NCBI GenBank assembly: GCA_024680695.1
Contig: JAILBW010000229.1
Span: forward strand, 1 to 55,097
Reading direction: 5' to 3'
DNA length: 55,097 nt
From: Bacteroidaceae bacterium
GTDB taxonomy: Bacteria; Bacteroidota; Bacteroidia; Bacteroidales; Bacteroidaceae
How positions within the stretch are numbered: the stretch's first letter is position 1; every line of letters starts with the position of its first letter. Made by a program: the position numbers and the translations under genes. Of the stretch, positions 10,415 through 20,805 are shown piece after piece. Under the pieces are notes generated by a model. It made no database searches. It was not told the DNA's origin and saw only the letters and a program-made list of their open reading frames with translations.

Positions 10415-10609
10415 GTTCCGAATCGGCGCTTTGCGATGCAAATTTACATAAAAATCGCGATTTGTAAGCCAGTACGACAAAGAAAACGCAAATGTATTTG
10501 CAGTTTTCTGAGCGAGAGGACCAAAGACCGAAGGTCAAAGACACAAATAAACCTCCGAAGGACCCAAAAAGTTGTGCCTTTCTTCGACAACTGTAACGAA
10601 AGACTTTGT

Positions 10610-10719
10610 GACAGCAAGCAGGAACTTCTGCGACAGCAAGCAGGAGCTTCCGCGACAGCAAGCAGGAGCTTCCGCGACAGCAAGCAGGAGCTTCCGCGAC
10701 AGCAAGCAGGAGGCATCGT
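10610..10719 (-). repeat. 22-bp tandem repeat array, about 5 units (plus strand GACAGCAAGCAGGAGCTTCCGC)
   Basis: Units read at 10610, 10632, 10654, 10676, 10698; last unit partial/diverged. Confidence 0.9.
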
Positions 10720-10778
10720 CTGCGGTCGCTCTGCCGGATGTAAGAAGTATCGTTCTCGGCCGAAGACAGAAGAAGCGG

Positions 10779-13046
10779 CTACTTCACATAGACGCGGCCT
10801 TCCAGAATCTTCTCTGCGGCATTGCGTCCCAGCCACACCTGATACCAGCCTTCCTCGACACGGAAGTGCATATCGGCATCCCACAGGCAGAAGGTGCGAT
10901 GGGGCACCATGAGCTCCACCCGTTTTGTCTCGCCAGGCTCGAGTGTCACTCGCTTGAAGGCAGCCAGTTCCCGCATGGGGCGAGCCACGGAGGCCAGCTC
11001 GTCGTGCACATAGAGCTGCACCACCTCGTCGCCTGCCATCTGTCCGGTATTTGTCACACTGACGCTGACGCGCAGCGAGTCCTCGCCCTGCAACTCGTCG
11101 TCCATCGCGAAGTCGCTGTATTCGAAGGTCGTATAGCTGAGTCCATATCCGAACGGATAGAGGGGACTGCCGTCGTTCTCCACATATCCGTAGCCGCGGC
11201 CGCTGGGCTTGATGGAGTAGTACATGGGATTCTGGCCAATGCTGCGCGCCCAGCTCATGGGCAGTCGTCCGCCGGGGCAGTACTTTCCCGTCAGCACATC
11301 GGCGATGGCCGTACCGCCCTGCTCGCCGGGATACCACGCTTCGAGGACTGCAGCTGCGCCGTCCACCCAGTCGGAGATGTCGATGACCGCTCCGTTGTGG
11401 AGCACCACGATGACGGGCTTGCCGGTGGCAATAAGGTCGCGCACCATCTGCTCCTGGTCGATGCGCACCTTCACCGCCTGCTGGTCGGCAATGATTTGCG
11501 CGCCGGTCTTGGCTCGCAGCTGCGCTACGCGGCTCGACGGCAGGTGGAAACTGCTGCGGTCGCTGCCCTCTTCCTCGGTGATGGAGGGGAAGAAGATGAG
11601 TACATCGCACGTTCTGGCCAGCGGGTTCACGTCCTGACCGGTCGTATTCAGCACCACCTCGGCCTTGCCCTCGAAGGCTTTCTTCAGTCCGTCGAGAGGT
11701 GTCACTCCACCCTCGCCGCGCCAGCCTCCGCGCCCGCCGCTGTAGTCGCCGAGGTTGAGAATGTCTGCGGCAGGACCATAGAGGCCTATCCGTCGCACAC
11801 TGCCCGGCTGCAGGGGCAGGATTCCGTTGTTCTTCAGCAAGGTCATGGTCTTACGGGCACACTCCTCGGCCAGGCGGCGATGTTCGTCGCTGCGCACGAT
11901 GGCGCCTGCCGCTTCCGGGTCCACATAGGGGTTGTCGAAGAGGCCCAGCTCGAACTTTATGCGCAGGACGCGCCGCACGCTCTCGTCGAGCGTCTTTTCG
12001 CTGATTCTGCCGTCGCGCACCAGTGCGGCCAAGCTGTCGCTCGTACTCGCCAACTGCAGGTTGAGTCCGTTGTTCATGCAGAGCGCCAAGGCATCCTCGG
12101 GCGAGGCGGCCATGCCATGCTGCGAAGCCACGATATTCACACCGCCATAGTCCGATACGACGTATCCATCGAAGTGCCATTCGTCCTTCAGTATGTCCTT
12201 CAGCACTTGGCTGTTGCAGCTCATCGGCACCCCATCCACCGAGTTGTAGGCAGCCATTACGGCGCGCGCTCCGCCCTCCTGGATGCAGGCGCGGAAAGGC
12301 TCCAGATACACCTCGCGCAGCTCGCGCCACGACATTGTGGAGGCGTAGGAATCGTGTCCGCCCGCGCCATAGTTGTCCACAAAATGCTTCGGAGTGGCCA
12401 CCACTCCGCCTTCCTCGAGCGCCTTCACATAGGCCACTCCCATGCGGGAATTGAGCAAGACGTCCTCGCCGTAGCTCTCCTGGCCGCGTCCCCAGCGCTG
12501 GTCGCGGGTGATGTTCACCACCGGTGCATACACCTGGCGGACACCGACGGCACGCAGTTCCTCGGCCACTATGCGGCCCATCTGGTGATAGAGGCTGTCG
12601 TCGAACGTAGCCGCCATCGCAATGCTCTGGGGGAAACAGGTGGCATTGCCCCACTGCGCCCCGTGGAGCGCCTCGCCGTGCTGCAGCACCGGGATGCCCC
12701 ATCGGCTGGCCTCGACGGAGCGGCGGGTATCCTCGTTGATGTGCTCCGCCACCGACTTTGCATCGTTGGGGATGTTTCCCTCCCACAGGAAGTGCCCAAT
12801 GTTGCGGATATGCCCCTTCGTGTAGTCGCGCTTCGCATGGAACTGCTTGTAGAAAAGCAGCTGTGCGCTCACCTGGCTGACCTTCTCCTCGAGCGTCATG
12901 CGGCGCATGAGGTCGTCCACTCGGCGCTCGACGGGCAAGTCACTGTTCTGGTAATCACACTTGTCGGACTTCTCCGTCTGACAGGAAAGCACTGCGAGAC
13001 ATGCCAAGAGGGGAAGGCATCGGCGGACTGAAGGAAAGGAATGCAT
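10779..13046 (-). CDS. Glycoside hydrolase family 3 (beta-glucosidase-like), secreted
   Basis: Lipoprotein-like signal; KHFVDNYGAGG, nucleophile region VVSDYGG, C-terminal fibronectin type III-like domain. Confidence 0.9.
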   Translation of the reverse strand: MHSFPSVRRCLPLLACLAVLSCQTEKSDKCDYQNSDLPVERRVDDLMRRMTLEEKVSQVSAQLLFYKQFHAKRDYTKGHIRNIGHFLWEGNIPNDAKSVAEHINEDTRRSVEASRWGIPVLQHGEALHGAQWGNATCFPQSIAMAATFDDSLYHQMGRIVAEELRAVGVRQVYAPVVNITRDQRWGRGQESYGEDVLLNSRMGVAYVKALEEGGVVATPKHFVDNYGAGGHDSYASTMSWRELREVYLEPFRACIQEGGARAVMAAYNSVDGVPMSCNSQVLKDILKDEWHFDGYVVSDYGGVNIVASQHGMAASPEDALALCMNNGLNLQLASTSDSLAALVRDGRISEKTLDESVRRVLRIKFELGLFDNPYVDPEAAGAIVRSDEHRRLAEECARKTMTLLKNNGILPLQPGSVRRIGLYGPAADILNLGDYSGGRGGWRGEGGVTPLDGLKKAFEGKAEVVLNTTGQDVNPLARTCDVLIFFPSITEEEGSDRSSFHLPSSRVAQLRAKTGAQIIADQQAVKVRIDQEQMVRDLIATGKPVIVVLHNGAVIDISDWVDGAAAVLEAWYPGEQGGTAIADVLTGKYCPGGRLPMSWARSIGQNPMYYSIKPSGRGYGYVENDGSPLYPFGYGLSYTTFEYSDFAMDDELQGEDSLRVSVSVTNTGQMAGDEVVQLYVHDELASVARPMRELAAFKRVTLEPGETKRVELMVPHRTFCLWDADMHFRVEEGWYQVWLGRNAAEKILEGRVYVK

Positions 13047-13167
13047 GGCGGAACGTTTTTTAATATTGTACGCAGAATGATGAAAGCCGCAATTGGCACG
13101 ACAAAATTACGAAATATTTCTGCAAATCCAAGGAATTGTGCCACATAATTCATTTTTCGGTGTGCAT

Positions 13168-13201
13168 TTTGTCTGTATTCCGCGTAAAATGGCTACCTTT
13201 G
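13168..13201 (+). promoter_or_regulatory. Bacteroidota-type promoter for asd (TTTG-N22-TACCTTTG)
   Basis: TTTG 13168-13171 and TACCTTTG 13194-13201, 55 nt upstream of asd. Confidence 0.6.
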
Positions 13202-13256
13202 CAGCGCAATTGGAAAGAACAAGAAGAACGACTCGAACTTAGCACAAAAGGACGGC

Positions 13257-14279
13257 ATGAAAATAGCAATTGTAGGCGCCAGCGGCGCAGTGGGGCAGGA
13301 ATTTCTGCAAGTACTGGAGGAGAGAGCGTTTCCCATCGACGAGCTGCTGCTCTTCGGCAGCCAGCGCAGTGCGGGACGCACTTACGTATTTCGCGGCAAG
13401 GAGCATGAAGTGAAGCTCCTGCAGCACAACGACGACTTCCGCGGAGTGGATATCGCCTTCGTAAGCGCAGGCAGCGGCACAAGCAAGGAGTTTGCCGAGA
13501 CCATCACGAAGCACGGCACGGTGATGATAGACAACAGCAGCGCCTTCCGCATGGACGAGGATGTGCCTCTGGTCGTGCCCGAATGTAATGCCGAGGACGC
13601 GCTCTGCCGTCCCCGCGGCATTATTGCCAACCCCAACTGCACCACCATCATGATGGTTGTCGTGCTGCAGTGCCTGGAGCGGCTGAGCCACATCCGTCGC
13701 ATTCATGTGGCTTCGTATCAGGCAGCCAGCGGTGCAGGTGCTGCCGCCATGGCCGAACTGGAGCAGCAATATCGTGAAGTGCTCGACGGACGGCCCGTCA
13801 CGGTGGACAAGTTCGCCTATCAGCTGGCCTACAATGTCATTCCGCAGATAGACGCCTTCACGGACAACGGCTACACGAAGGAGGAAATGAAGATGTTCAA
13901 CGAGACGAAGAAAATCATGCATACCGACGCGCTGTGCTCGGCAATGTGTGTGCGCGTCCCCAGCCTGCGCAGCCATAGCGAAGCCGTTTGGGCCGAGACG
14001 GAAGAGCCCGTCAGCCCCGAAGCATTTGCCGAGGCCATCCGTCAGGGACAGGGCGTACAGCTGATGGACGACCCTGCGAACAAGGTGTATCCGATGCCTC
14101 TCTTCCTGGCTGGCAAGGACGATGTCTATGTGGGCCGCATCCGCAAAGATCTGGCCAACGAGAACGGCCTCACCTTCTGGCTCGTAGGCGACCAGATAAA
14201 GAAGGGGGCCGCACTGAATGCCGTACAGATAGCCGAATGGCTGCTCGCTCACGACAAGCGCTTCTGCTCCGTCGGCTGA
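13257..14279 (+). CDS. asd: Aspartate-semialdehyde dehydrogenase
   Basis: [29 protein letters not shown], full length 340 aa. Confidence 0.95.
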   Translation: MKIAIVGASGAVGQEFLQVLEERAFPIDELLLFGSQRSAGRTYVFRGKEHEVKLLQHNDDFRGVDIAFVSAGSGTSKEFAETITKHGTVMIDNSSAFRMDEDVPLVVPECNAEDALCRPRGIIANPNCTTIMMVVVLQCLERLSHIRRIHVASYQAASGAGAAAMAELEQQYREVLDGRPVTVDKFAYQLAYNVIPQIDAFTDNGYTKEEMKMFNETKKIMHTDALCSAMCVRVPSLRSHSEAVWAETEEPVSPEAFAEAIRQGQGVQLMDDPANKVYPMPLFLAGKDDVYVGRIRKDLANENGLTFWLVGDQIKKGAALNAVQIAEWLLAHDKRFCSVG

Positions 14280-14341
14280 GAAGGGAGGGACTGCCTTAAG
14301 AAAGCCTTAGAGCAGTTCAACGCTATTCTTTCAGAACCCAC

Positions 14342-15298
14342 CTAAAACACGCTTTTTACAATCTGGCACACATTGTCAGTCTTGGCCATCGTATAGAAAT
14401 GAATGGCAGGCACGCCATTTGCCAGTAGCTCGCGACTTTGGCGGATAGCCCACTCGATACCAGCCTGATAGGCATCCTCGGCCGTCTTCGCCTCTTGCAT
14501 CAGTGCGACGAGTTCCTGCGGCAAGTCTATATGGAAGGCGCGCGGTAGGAGGTCTATCTGTCGCGGCGAGGAGAGGGGCTTCAGGCCTGGGATGATGGGG
14601 ACGGTGATGCCAGCCTCGCGGCAGCGCTGTACGAAACGGAAGTACCGGCTATTGTCGAAGAACATTTGCGTGACGATATAGTCGGCCCCCGATGCCACCT
14701 TCTGCTTCAGGTACTGGATGTCTGTATCCAGATTCGCTGCCTCGTAGTGCTTCTCGGGATAGGCCGCTACGCCCACACAGAAGTCCGTGGCGAGCCCCTT
14801 CTTGACCGTCGGGTCGAGATATTGTCCCCGATTCAGCCGGGCGAGCATGTCCACCAGCTCGGAACTGTGACTGAAGCCGTCTCGCTCTGGGATGAAATAG
14901 CGCTGTCCGGGCAGTGCATCGCCACGCAGAGCCATCACATTGCGAATGCCGAGGAAATGCAGGTCGAGCAGTTCGCTCTCCACCCTCGAACGCGAAGCCC
15001 CGCCACAGATCACATGCGGTACGATCTCCAGTTCCGGATAGCGGCGCATGATGGCAGCCACGATGGCGATAGTGCCAGGGCGCTTGGCCAGCGTCATCTT
15101 CGTGAAGGTGCCGTCGGCATTGGGTATATACTCTATCTCATCGCGATGGCATGTCACGTTGATGAACGGCGGACAGAACTGCATCAGCGGGTCGATGCTC
15201 TGATAGAGCAGGCTCACATCGCTGCCCTTCAAGGGCGGCACCAGCTCGAAGCTGGCAAATGGGCGCTTGGCAGTGCGCAGGATATCAATGACTTTCAT
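14342..15298 (-). CDS. metF: Methylenetetrahydrofolate reductase
   Basis: FASFELVPP, NVTCHRDE, GASGADYIVTQMFFDN-type motifs. Confidence 0.93.
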   Translation of the reverse strand: MKVIDILRTAKRPFASFELVPPLKGSDVSLLYQSIDPLMQFCPPFINVTCHRDEIEYIPNADGTFTKMTLAKRPGTIAIVAAIMRRYPELEIVPHVICGGASRSRVESELLDLHFLGIRNVMALRGDALPGQRYFIPERDGFSHSSELVDMLARLNRGQYLDPTVKKGLATDFCVGVAAYPEKHYEAANLDTDIQYLKQKVASGADYIVTQMFFDNSRYFRFVQRCREAGITVPIIPGLKPLSSPRQIDLLPRAFHIDLPQELVALMQEAKTAEDAYQAGIEWAIRQSRELLANGVPAIHFYTMAKTDNVCQIVKSVF

Positions 15299-15317
15299 AA
15301 TCTTGAGCTTCTTCCCT

Positions 15318-18300
15318 TCAGGGGAGGTCTTCCTTAATATATTTCGAGAGCAGTTGCTCGCCGTCCTCGGGCGAGATGCCCCTGCGTTGGCAGTAGTCGG
15401 TCAGCTGTGAGCGGTCGATGCGTCCCACAGGGAAATAGCGTGCCTCGGGATGCGCGATGAGCAGGCCGCAGACAGAGGTGGAGGGCTGGATGGAATAGTG
15501 GTCGGTGAGCGTGATGCCAAGTTGCCGCTCGGCTTCGATGCGGTCGAAGACGATGCGCTTGAGCGAATGGTCGGGACAGGTGGGATAGCCGAAGGCTGCC
15601 CGCAGGACATGTGCCTCGCCATAGCACTCGCGCTGCAACCATTCGGCAGCGGCCTCGGCCAGACGGGCACACAGTGCATGCTGCATCAGTCGCTCCGTAT
15701 CGTCGGCGGGAGCGCTCAGTGCATCGGCCGTGACGACAAACATCCCCAACTTGCTTGGACGCTCCGGGTCGAAGTAGTCGGCCAGGCAGCAGAAGTGTCC
15801 CGACGGACTTTGGCTGCGCAGCATGGGCAGCAGCGTGCCATCCGGCTGGAGCACTATGTCATTGCCTCTGCGCACAGCCGGCTCGAAGCGCACCAGCGAA
15901 CGCACCCGCAGACTTCCCTCGCTGATGGCCTTTTGGAGGTACTGCTGACCTTCGTGCAAAGTACGCTCGGCCTCGGGATTCACCAAGAGCTGGGGCAGGC
16001 TCTCGCCCTTGAAGCCCCAGAAGAGCAGGAACATGCGCCAATCGACGAGTGCAGAGAGGCGGGCGCAGAGCGTGGGAGGTTGAGGAGCGGCGGCAGGCTC
16101 GGCGGAGAACCACTGATAGCGCGGCGCGCGGCTGTTGGCCTCGGCGTATGCAACCAGCTCGGAGTGATGCGCTTCGTAGGCCGTGCGCAGCAAGTGCTGT
16201 TCCTCTTGTGCCTCGGCAGCTACGGCAGGCAGGTCGAGTTCCATGCGCTTGGCCAGCACCGAGGTCTGCGAGGCATCGCCGCCATACACCACCAGCGCAT
16301 CATAGAGTGGAGCCAGACGGACGGCAGTGTGCACGGCCGAGGTGGTGGCACCGCCCACCAAGATGGGAGTTCGCAATCCTTCGCGCTGGAAGAGTTGGCA
16401 CAGCTGCTCCATCTCCTTCAGCGACGGGGTGATGAGTCCGCTCACTCCGACAAAGACGGGCCGATAGCGACGCACGGCCTCGAGGATGGCTTCGTTGGCC
16501 ACCATCACACCCAGGTCCTGCACATCGAATCCGTTGCAAGCCAACACGATGCCCACAATATTCTTCCCGATATCATGTACGTCTCCGTTGGCCGTTGCCA
16601 GCACTACGCAGGGGCGTTCGCGACCGCCGTCGGCCTCGCTCGCCGCATCGATGTAGGGTTGCAGCAAGGCCACAGCCTCCTTCATCACCTGGGCCGACTT
16701 CACGACCTGCGGCAGGAACATCCGTCCCTCGCCAAAGAGCTGGCCGATGTGCTTCATCGCCTCCATCAGCGGTTTCTCGATGACTTCGATGGGCTTCCCA
16801 TACTTCGCCAGCGCCTCGGGCACGTCCTCCGCCAGATGTTCGCCGATGCCCTTCGTCAAGGCATACGACAGACGTTCCTCGACGCTTCGGCCTCGCCAGT
16901 CGGGCAAGGTGTCCGGCGACTGTGGAGCGGCAGACGCAGTGCCCGTCGCTTGCTGAACCTCGGCGGCAAGCGCAATGAGCCGTTCGGTGGCCTCATCGTC
17001 CGTGTTGAGGATGACATCCTCGACCGTGCGCAGCAAGCGGGGCTCGATATCATCATAGACCTGCAGCATGGTGGGATTCACGATGGCCATGTCCAGCCCC
17101 TTGCCGATGGCATGATAGAGGAACACACTGTGCATCGCCTCGCGCACCTTGTTGTTGCCGCGGAAGCTGAACGACAGGTTGCTCACTCCGCCACTCGTCT
17201 TGGCCAGCGGCAGGTGGTGCTTTATCCACTCCACGGCACGGATGAAGTCGATGGCATAGGCCTCGTGTGCCTTGATGCCTGTGGCCACGGAGAGGATATT
17301 CGTATCGAAGATGATGTCCTGAGGCGGGAACCCAATGCCCGTCAACAGTCGATAGGCGCGCTGGGCAATGGATGTCTTGCGCGCGAACGTGGTGGCCTGT
17401 CCCTCTTCGTCGAAAGCCATCACCACCACTGCGGCTCCCAGTCGCCGCAATTCCCGCGCCTTGCGGATGAAGTCCTCTTCGCCGGCTTTCAGGCTTATGG
17501 AGTTCACGATGCACTTGCCCTGCGCGTTCTTCAGTCCGGCCACCACGGTGGGCCAGTCGCTGCTGTCAATCATCAGCACGGCGCGTGCCACAGACGGGTC
17601 GCCCGAGACATAGCGGCAGAAGGCCTGCATCTCCTCGCGGCTGTCGAGCATCGCATCGTCCATGTTGATATCGATGATGTGTGCGCCGCCCTCTATCTGA
17701 TGCCGCGCCACCGTGAGCGCCTCGTCATACTTCTTCTCAGCGATCAGACGGGCAAATTTCCTCGAACCGGCCACGTTAGTGCGCTCGCCGATGGGTATGA
17801 ACCCTCCCCCGCCCCCTTCCGTCGAGGGCACGGCAAGCGCTTCGAGTCCTGCCAGCCATAGGCGGGTGTCGGCCTCGACTGGCCGGCGCGGCTCGATGCC
17901 TCGCAGGGCTTCGCTGATGGCCTGAATGTGGCATTCGTCGGTACCGCAGCAGCCTCCCGCAATGTTCAGCAGGCCTGCCTCGGCCATCTGGCGCAGGTGG
18001 CTGGCCGTGTAGTGGGGCACTTCCTCGTATTCGCCCATTTCGTTGGGCAGTCCGGCATTGGGATGAATCGACACGAAGACTGGCACTCGCGCCGAGATTG
18101 CCTCAGCCAGAGGGCGCAGGTCGGCCACGCCGAACGAGCAGTTCAGGCCGAAGCTCAGCAAGTGGGGATAGTGGGCAATGCTAACGTAGAAGGCCTCCAG
18201 CGTCTGCCCCGTCAGGGTTCGGCCGCTGCGGTCGTTCACGGTGGCCGAGACCATCACGGGTGTCTCTCTTCGCAGCCGTTCGTTCAGGCGCTGAATGGCA

Positions 18301-18866
18301 TAGAGGGCAGCCTTCGTGTTCAGTGCATCGTAGCATGTCTCGAGCAGCAGCACGTCTGCACCGCCCTCGAGCAGTGCTTCGGCCTGCTCCTCGTATGCGG
18401 CAGCCATCTCGTCGAACCCTACGCTGCGCATCGCCGGCCGACTCATGTCCGAGGCCAGCGTGAGCGACTTCGAGGTGGGGCCCATCGAGCCTGCCACCCA
18501 GACTCTCCTGCCGCTCTCATGGAGTGCCTCGTCGGCCACCCGCTTTGCGATTTGCGCACCGGCCAATGCCATTTCGCGGGCATGTGCCTCGCATCCGTAC
18601 TCCTTCTGGCTGATACGGTTCGAGGAGAAGGTGTTCGTACTGATTATGTCGGCACCGGCCTGAACATACGTGCGATGTATGCCGGCAATCATATCAGGAG
18701 CCGTAAGCGACAGCACATCGTTGTTGCCCACAAGCGAAACCGGCCACGCAGCAAACCGGCCGCGATGGAAATCATCGGCGGTCGGTCGCAGCGACTGTAT
18801 CTTCGTGCCCATCGCGCCGTCGAGAATCAGAATCCGCCGGCGCAAGGCTTCGTATATATCGTTCAT
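15318..18866 (-). CDS. metH: Cobalamin-dependent methionine synthase
   Basis: LDGAMGT, GGCCGT, GERTNVAGS, DVHDIGKNIV (B12 site), C-terminal activation domain; start at MNDIYEALRR. Confidence 0.95.
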   Translation of the reverse strand: MNDIYEALRRRILILDGAMGTKIQSLRPTADDFHRGRFAAWPVSLVGNNDVLSLTAPDMIAGIHRTYVQAGADIISTNTFSSNRISQKEYGCEAHAREMALAGAQIAKRVADEALHESGRRVWVAGSMGPTSKSLTLASDMSRPAMRSVGFDEMAAAYEEQAEALLEGGADVLLLETCYDALNTKAALYAIQRLNERLRRETPVMVSATVNDRSGRTLTGQTLEAFYVSIAHYPHLLSFGLNCSFGVADLRPLAEAISARVPVFVSIHPNAGLPNEMGEYEEVPHYTASHLRQMAEAGLLNIAGGCCGTDECHIQAISEALRGIEPRRPVEADTRLWLAGLEALAVPSTEGGGGGFIPIGERTNVAGSRKFARLIAEKKYDEALTVARHQIEGGAHIIDINMDDAMLDSREEMQAFCRYVSGDPSVARAVLMIDSSDWPTVVAGLKNAQGKCIVNSISLKAGEEDFIRKARELRRLGAAVVVMAFDEEGQATTFARKTSIAQRAYRLLTGIGFPPQDIIFDTNILSVATGIKAHEAYAIDFIRAVEWIKHHLPLAKTSGGVSNLSFSFRGNNKVREAMHSVFLYHAIGKGLDMAIVNPTMLQVYDDIEPRLLRTVEDVILNTDDEATERLIALAAEVQQATGTASAAPQSPDTLPDWRGRSVEERLSYALTKGIGEHLAEDVPEALAKYGKPIEVIEKPLMEAMKHIGQLFGEGRMFLPQVVKSAQVMKEAVALLQPYIDAASEADGGRERPCVVLATANGDVHDIGKNIVGIVLACNGFDVQDLGVMVANEAILEAVRRYRPVFVGVSGLITPSLKEMEQLCQLFQREGLRTPILVGGATTSAVHTAVRLAPLYDALVVYGGDASQTSVLAKRMELDLPAVAAEAQEEQHLLRTAYEAHHSELVAYAEANSRAPRYQWFSAEPAAAPQPPTLCARLSALVDWRMFLLFWGFKGESLPQLLVNPEAERTLHEGQQYLQKAISEGSLRVRSLVRFEPAVRRGNDIVLQPDGTLLPMLRSQSPSGHFCCLADYFDPERPSKLGMFVVTADALSAPADDTERLMQHALCARLAEAAAEWLQRECYGEAHVLRAAFGYPTCPDHSLKRIVFDRIEAERQLGITLTDHYSIQPSTSVCGLLIAHPEARYFPVGRIDRSQLTDYCQRRGISPEDGEQLLSKYIKEDLP

Positions 18867-18882
18867 TACATCACACGAGGGG

Positions 18883-18915
18883 TTCAAGGGTTCAAGGGTT
18901 CAAATGTTCAAGGGT
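18883..18915. repeat. 8-bp tandem repeat (GTTCAAGG, about 4 units) in metH leader
   Basis: gttcaagggttcaagggttcaaatgttcaagggttc, 17 nt upstream of the metH start. Confidence 0.85.
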
Positions 18916-18971
18916 TCTTCGCACTAAAGGCGAAGCGGCAGAGCCGAGCGCAAGACCTCGCCGCCGGTACT

Positions 18972-18995
18972 CCCCTCTCCCGAAGGGGAGAGGGG
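18972..18995. terminator. GC-rich hairpin (CCCCTCTCCC-GAAG-GGGAGAGGGG), terminator-like or dispersed element
   Basis: 10-bp perfect inverted repeat with 4-nt loop, between cysK and metH. Confidence 0.5.
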
Positions 18996-19024
18996 GATGT
19001 GTGTGAGGCTTGGTGAGGCTCTGT

Positions 19025-19972
19025 TCACAAAGGATACTCCTCGAAGGCATAGAGGACGGTCGAGAGGTAGCGTTCGCCGGTATCGGGCAGCAGGACGACC
19101 ACCTTCTTGCCCTTGTTCTCCGGCCGCTTGGCCACCTGGATGGCTGCATAGAGGGCTGCACCGGCCGAGATGCCGACCAGCAGTCCCTCCTGCCGGGCTA
19201 TCTCGCGCCCGGTGCGGATGGCATCATCGTTCTCTACATCAAACACTTCGTCGACAAAGTCGGGACTATAGGTCTTCGGCACGAATCCCGCACCGATGCC
19301 CTGAATCTTGTGGGGACCGCTCTGTCCGCCGTTCAGTACGGGGCTCGACTTGGGCTCCACGGCAATCACCTTCACGTTGGGGTTCTGCTCCTTCAGGTAT
19401 TTGCCCGCGCCGCTGACGGTGCCGCCAGTGCCTACGCCAGCCACGAAGATATCGACCTGCCCCTCCGTCTGTGCCCAAATCTCGGGTCCGGTGGTGGCAT
19501 AGTGCTTGGCGGGGTTGGCGGCATTCTCGAACTGCTGCAGGATGACGCTTCCGGGAATCTCGTCGCGCAGTGCTTCGGCGGCTCGGATTGCGCCCGGCAT
19601 TCCCTCCTTGCCCGAGGTCAGCCGCACCTCAGCGCCGTAGGCCTTCACCAGGTTGCGACGCTCGATGCTCATCGTTTCGGGCATTGTCAGGATGAGTTTG
19701 TAGCCCTTCACGGCGCTGACGAGTGCCAGTCCCACGCCAGTGTTGCCGCTGGTAGGCTCGATGATGGTGGCACCGGGCTTCAGGATGCCCTGCTTCTCGG
19801 CATCCTCTATCATTGCCAGCGCGATGCGGTCTTTCACGCTGCCGCCGGGGTTGAAGAACTCCACTTTGGCTATCACCGGGGTCTCCAGCCCGTTGGCCTT
19901 TGAATACTTGTTGAGCTCCAGAAGGGGCGTGTTGCCGATGAGCTCGGTCAGTTGTCTTGCTATCTTGCTCAT
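19025..19972 (-). CDS. cysK: Cysteine synthase A
   Basis: [42 protein letters not shown]. Confidence 0.95.
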   Translation of the reverse strand: MSKIARQLTELIGNTPLLELNKYSKANGLETPVIAKVEFFNPGGSVKDRIALAMIEDAEKQGILKPGATIIEPTSGNTGVGLALVSAVKGYKLILTMPETMSIERRNLVKAYGAEVRLTSGKEGMPGAIRAAEALRDEIPGSVILQQFENAANPAKHYATTGPEIWAQTEGQVDIFVAGVGTGGTVSGAGKYLKEQNPNVKVIAVEPKSSPVLNGGQSGPHKIQGIGAGFVPKTYSPDFVDEVFDVENDDAIRTGREIARQEGLLVGISAGAALYAAIQVAKRPENKGKKVVVLLPDTGERYLSTVLYAFEEYPL

Positions 19973-19989
19973 AGTTGTTGTCTTTTTTT

Positions 19990-20025
19990 GTGTGATTTGT
20001 GTGATTTGTTTGATTTGTGTTATTG
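19990..20025. repeat. 9-bp tandem repeat (GTGTGATTT, 4 units) in cysK leader
   Basis: gtgtgatttgtgtgatttgtttgatttgtgttattg, 18 nt upstream of cysK start. Confidence 0.85.
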
Positions 20026-20039
20026 AAGAATGAATCCAC

Positions 20040-20756
20040 TTACTTTTCCTCGACGATCGGATACAGTTCGATGAACTCGCCCTGATGGTTTCGGCCGTCA
20101 TTAATCAGTTCGGCCACCTTCTGCCCCACCGTCTCTGTGTCGTGAAATCCGGGCAGCGCCATGTTGCCGTTCAGGTCGGTGGTCGTAGGGCCCGGGTGGA
20201 TGGAGAAGATCTCCAGCGGCGTGCCGCTTTGGGCGAACTCGGTGGCCATCACGCCCATCATGGCGTTCTGCGCAGCCTTGCTGGTCACGTAGGCCAAGGG
20301 GTGCCAGTAGGGGCTCACCTCCGAGGGGACGGTGATGTTTGCGATGCGTCCGTGATTCCGGGCGAGCAGTGGGATCAGCGCCTTCGTGAGGGCGAAGGTG
20401 CCGACGAAGTTCACCTCGAGTGTCTCCCTGATGTCTCGTATCTCCGTGTGAGCGCTGTCCACGCTCATGTCTCCGGGTATTCCGGCATTGTTCACGAGCA
20501 GCGACAGCTTCGGGTAGCGCTTGCCCAGCTCGCTGGCAGCCTGCGCAATGCTGGCGGGGTCCTTCAGTTCGACGCTCACCCATCCGAGCACCTCGATGCC
20601 CTCCGCCTTCAGCGCTTCGATGGCTTTCGCCGCCCGCTTTTCGTCGCGCGCGCCCACGATGACCTGCCAGCCTGCGAGGCCCAGATGCTTCGCGATGCCA
20701 AAGCCGATTCCCTTGTTGGCACCCGTCACAAAGACCGTCTTTTCCTCCATCTTCAT
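20040..20756 (-). CDS. Short-chain dehydrogenase/reductase family oxidoreductase
   Basis: [43 protein letters not shown] promoter motif overlaps the annotated upstream Met codons, so start placed at MKMEEK. Confidence 0.9.
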   Translation of the reverse strand: MKMEEKTVFVTGANKGIGFGIAKHLGLAGWQVIVGARDEKRAAKAIEALKAEGIEVLGWVSVELKDPASIAQAASELGKRYPKLSLLVNNAGIPGDMSVDSAHTEIRDIRETLEVNFVGTFALTKALIPLLARNHGRIANITVPSEVSPYWHPLAYVTSKAAQNAMMGVMATEFAQSGTPLEIFSIHPGPTTTDLNGNMALPGFHDTETVGQKVAELINDGRNHQGEFIELYPIVEEK

Positions 20757-20805
20757 GCAAATTTTCTGCAAAGGTAATTAATTATTGTGAATTACGCGCC
20801 ATGAA

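Noticed and set aside
10610-10719. Possible CRISPR array
   Set aside because: Units are directly contiguous 22-mers with no spacers and no cas genes in the window.
10572-13031. 819-aa plus-strand ORF antisense to GH3
   Set aside because: Same shadow-ORF effect; it begins in the 22-bp repeat array and has no domain-like blocks.
15450-17861. 803-aa ORF antisense to metH
   Set aside because: Shadow of a well-supported MetH reading frame.
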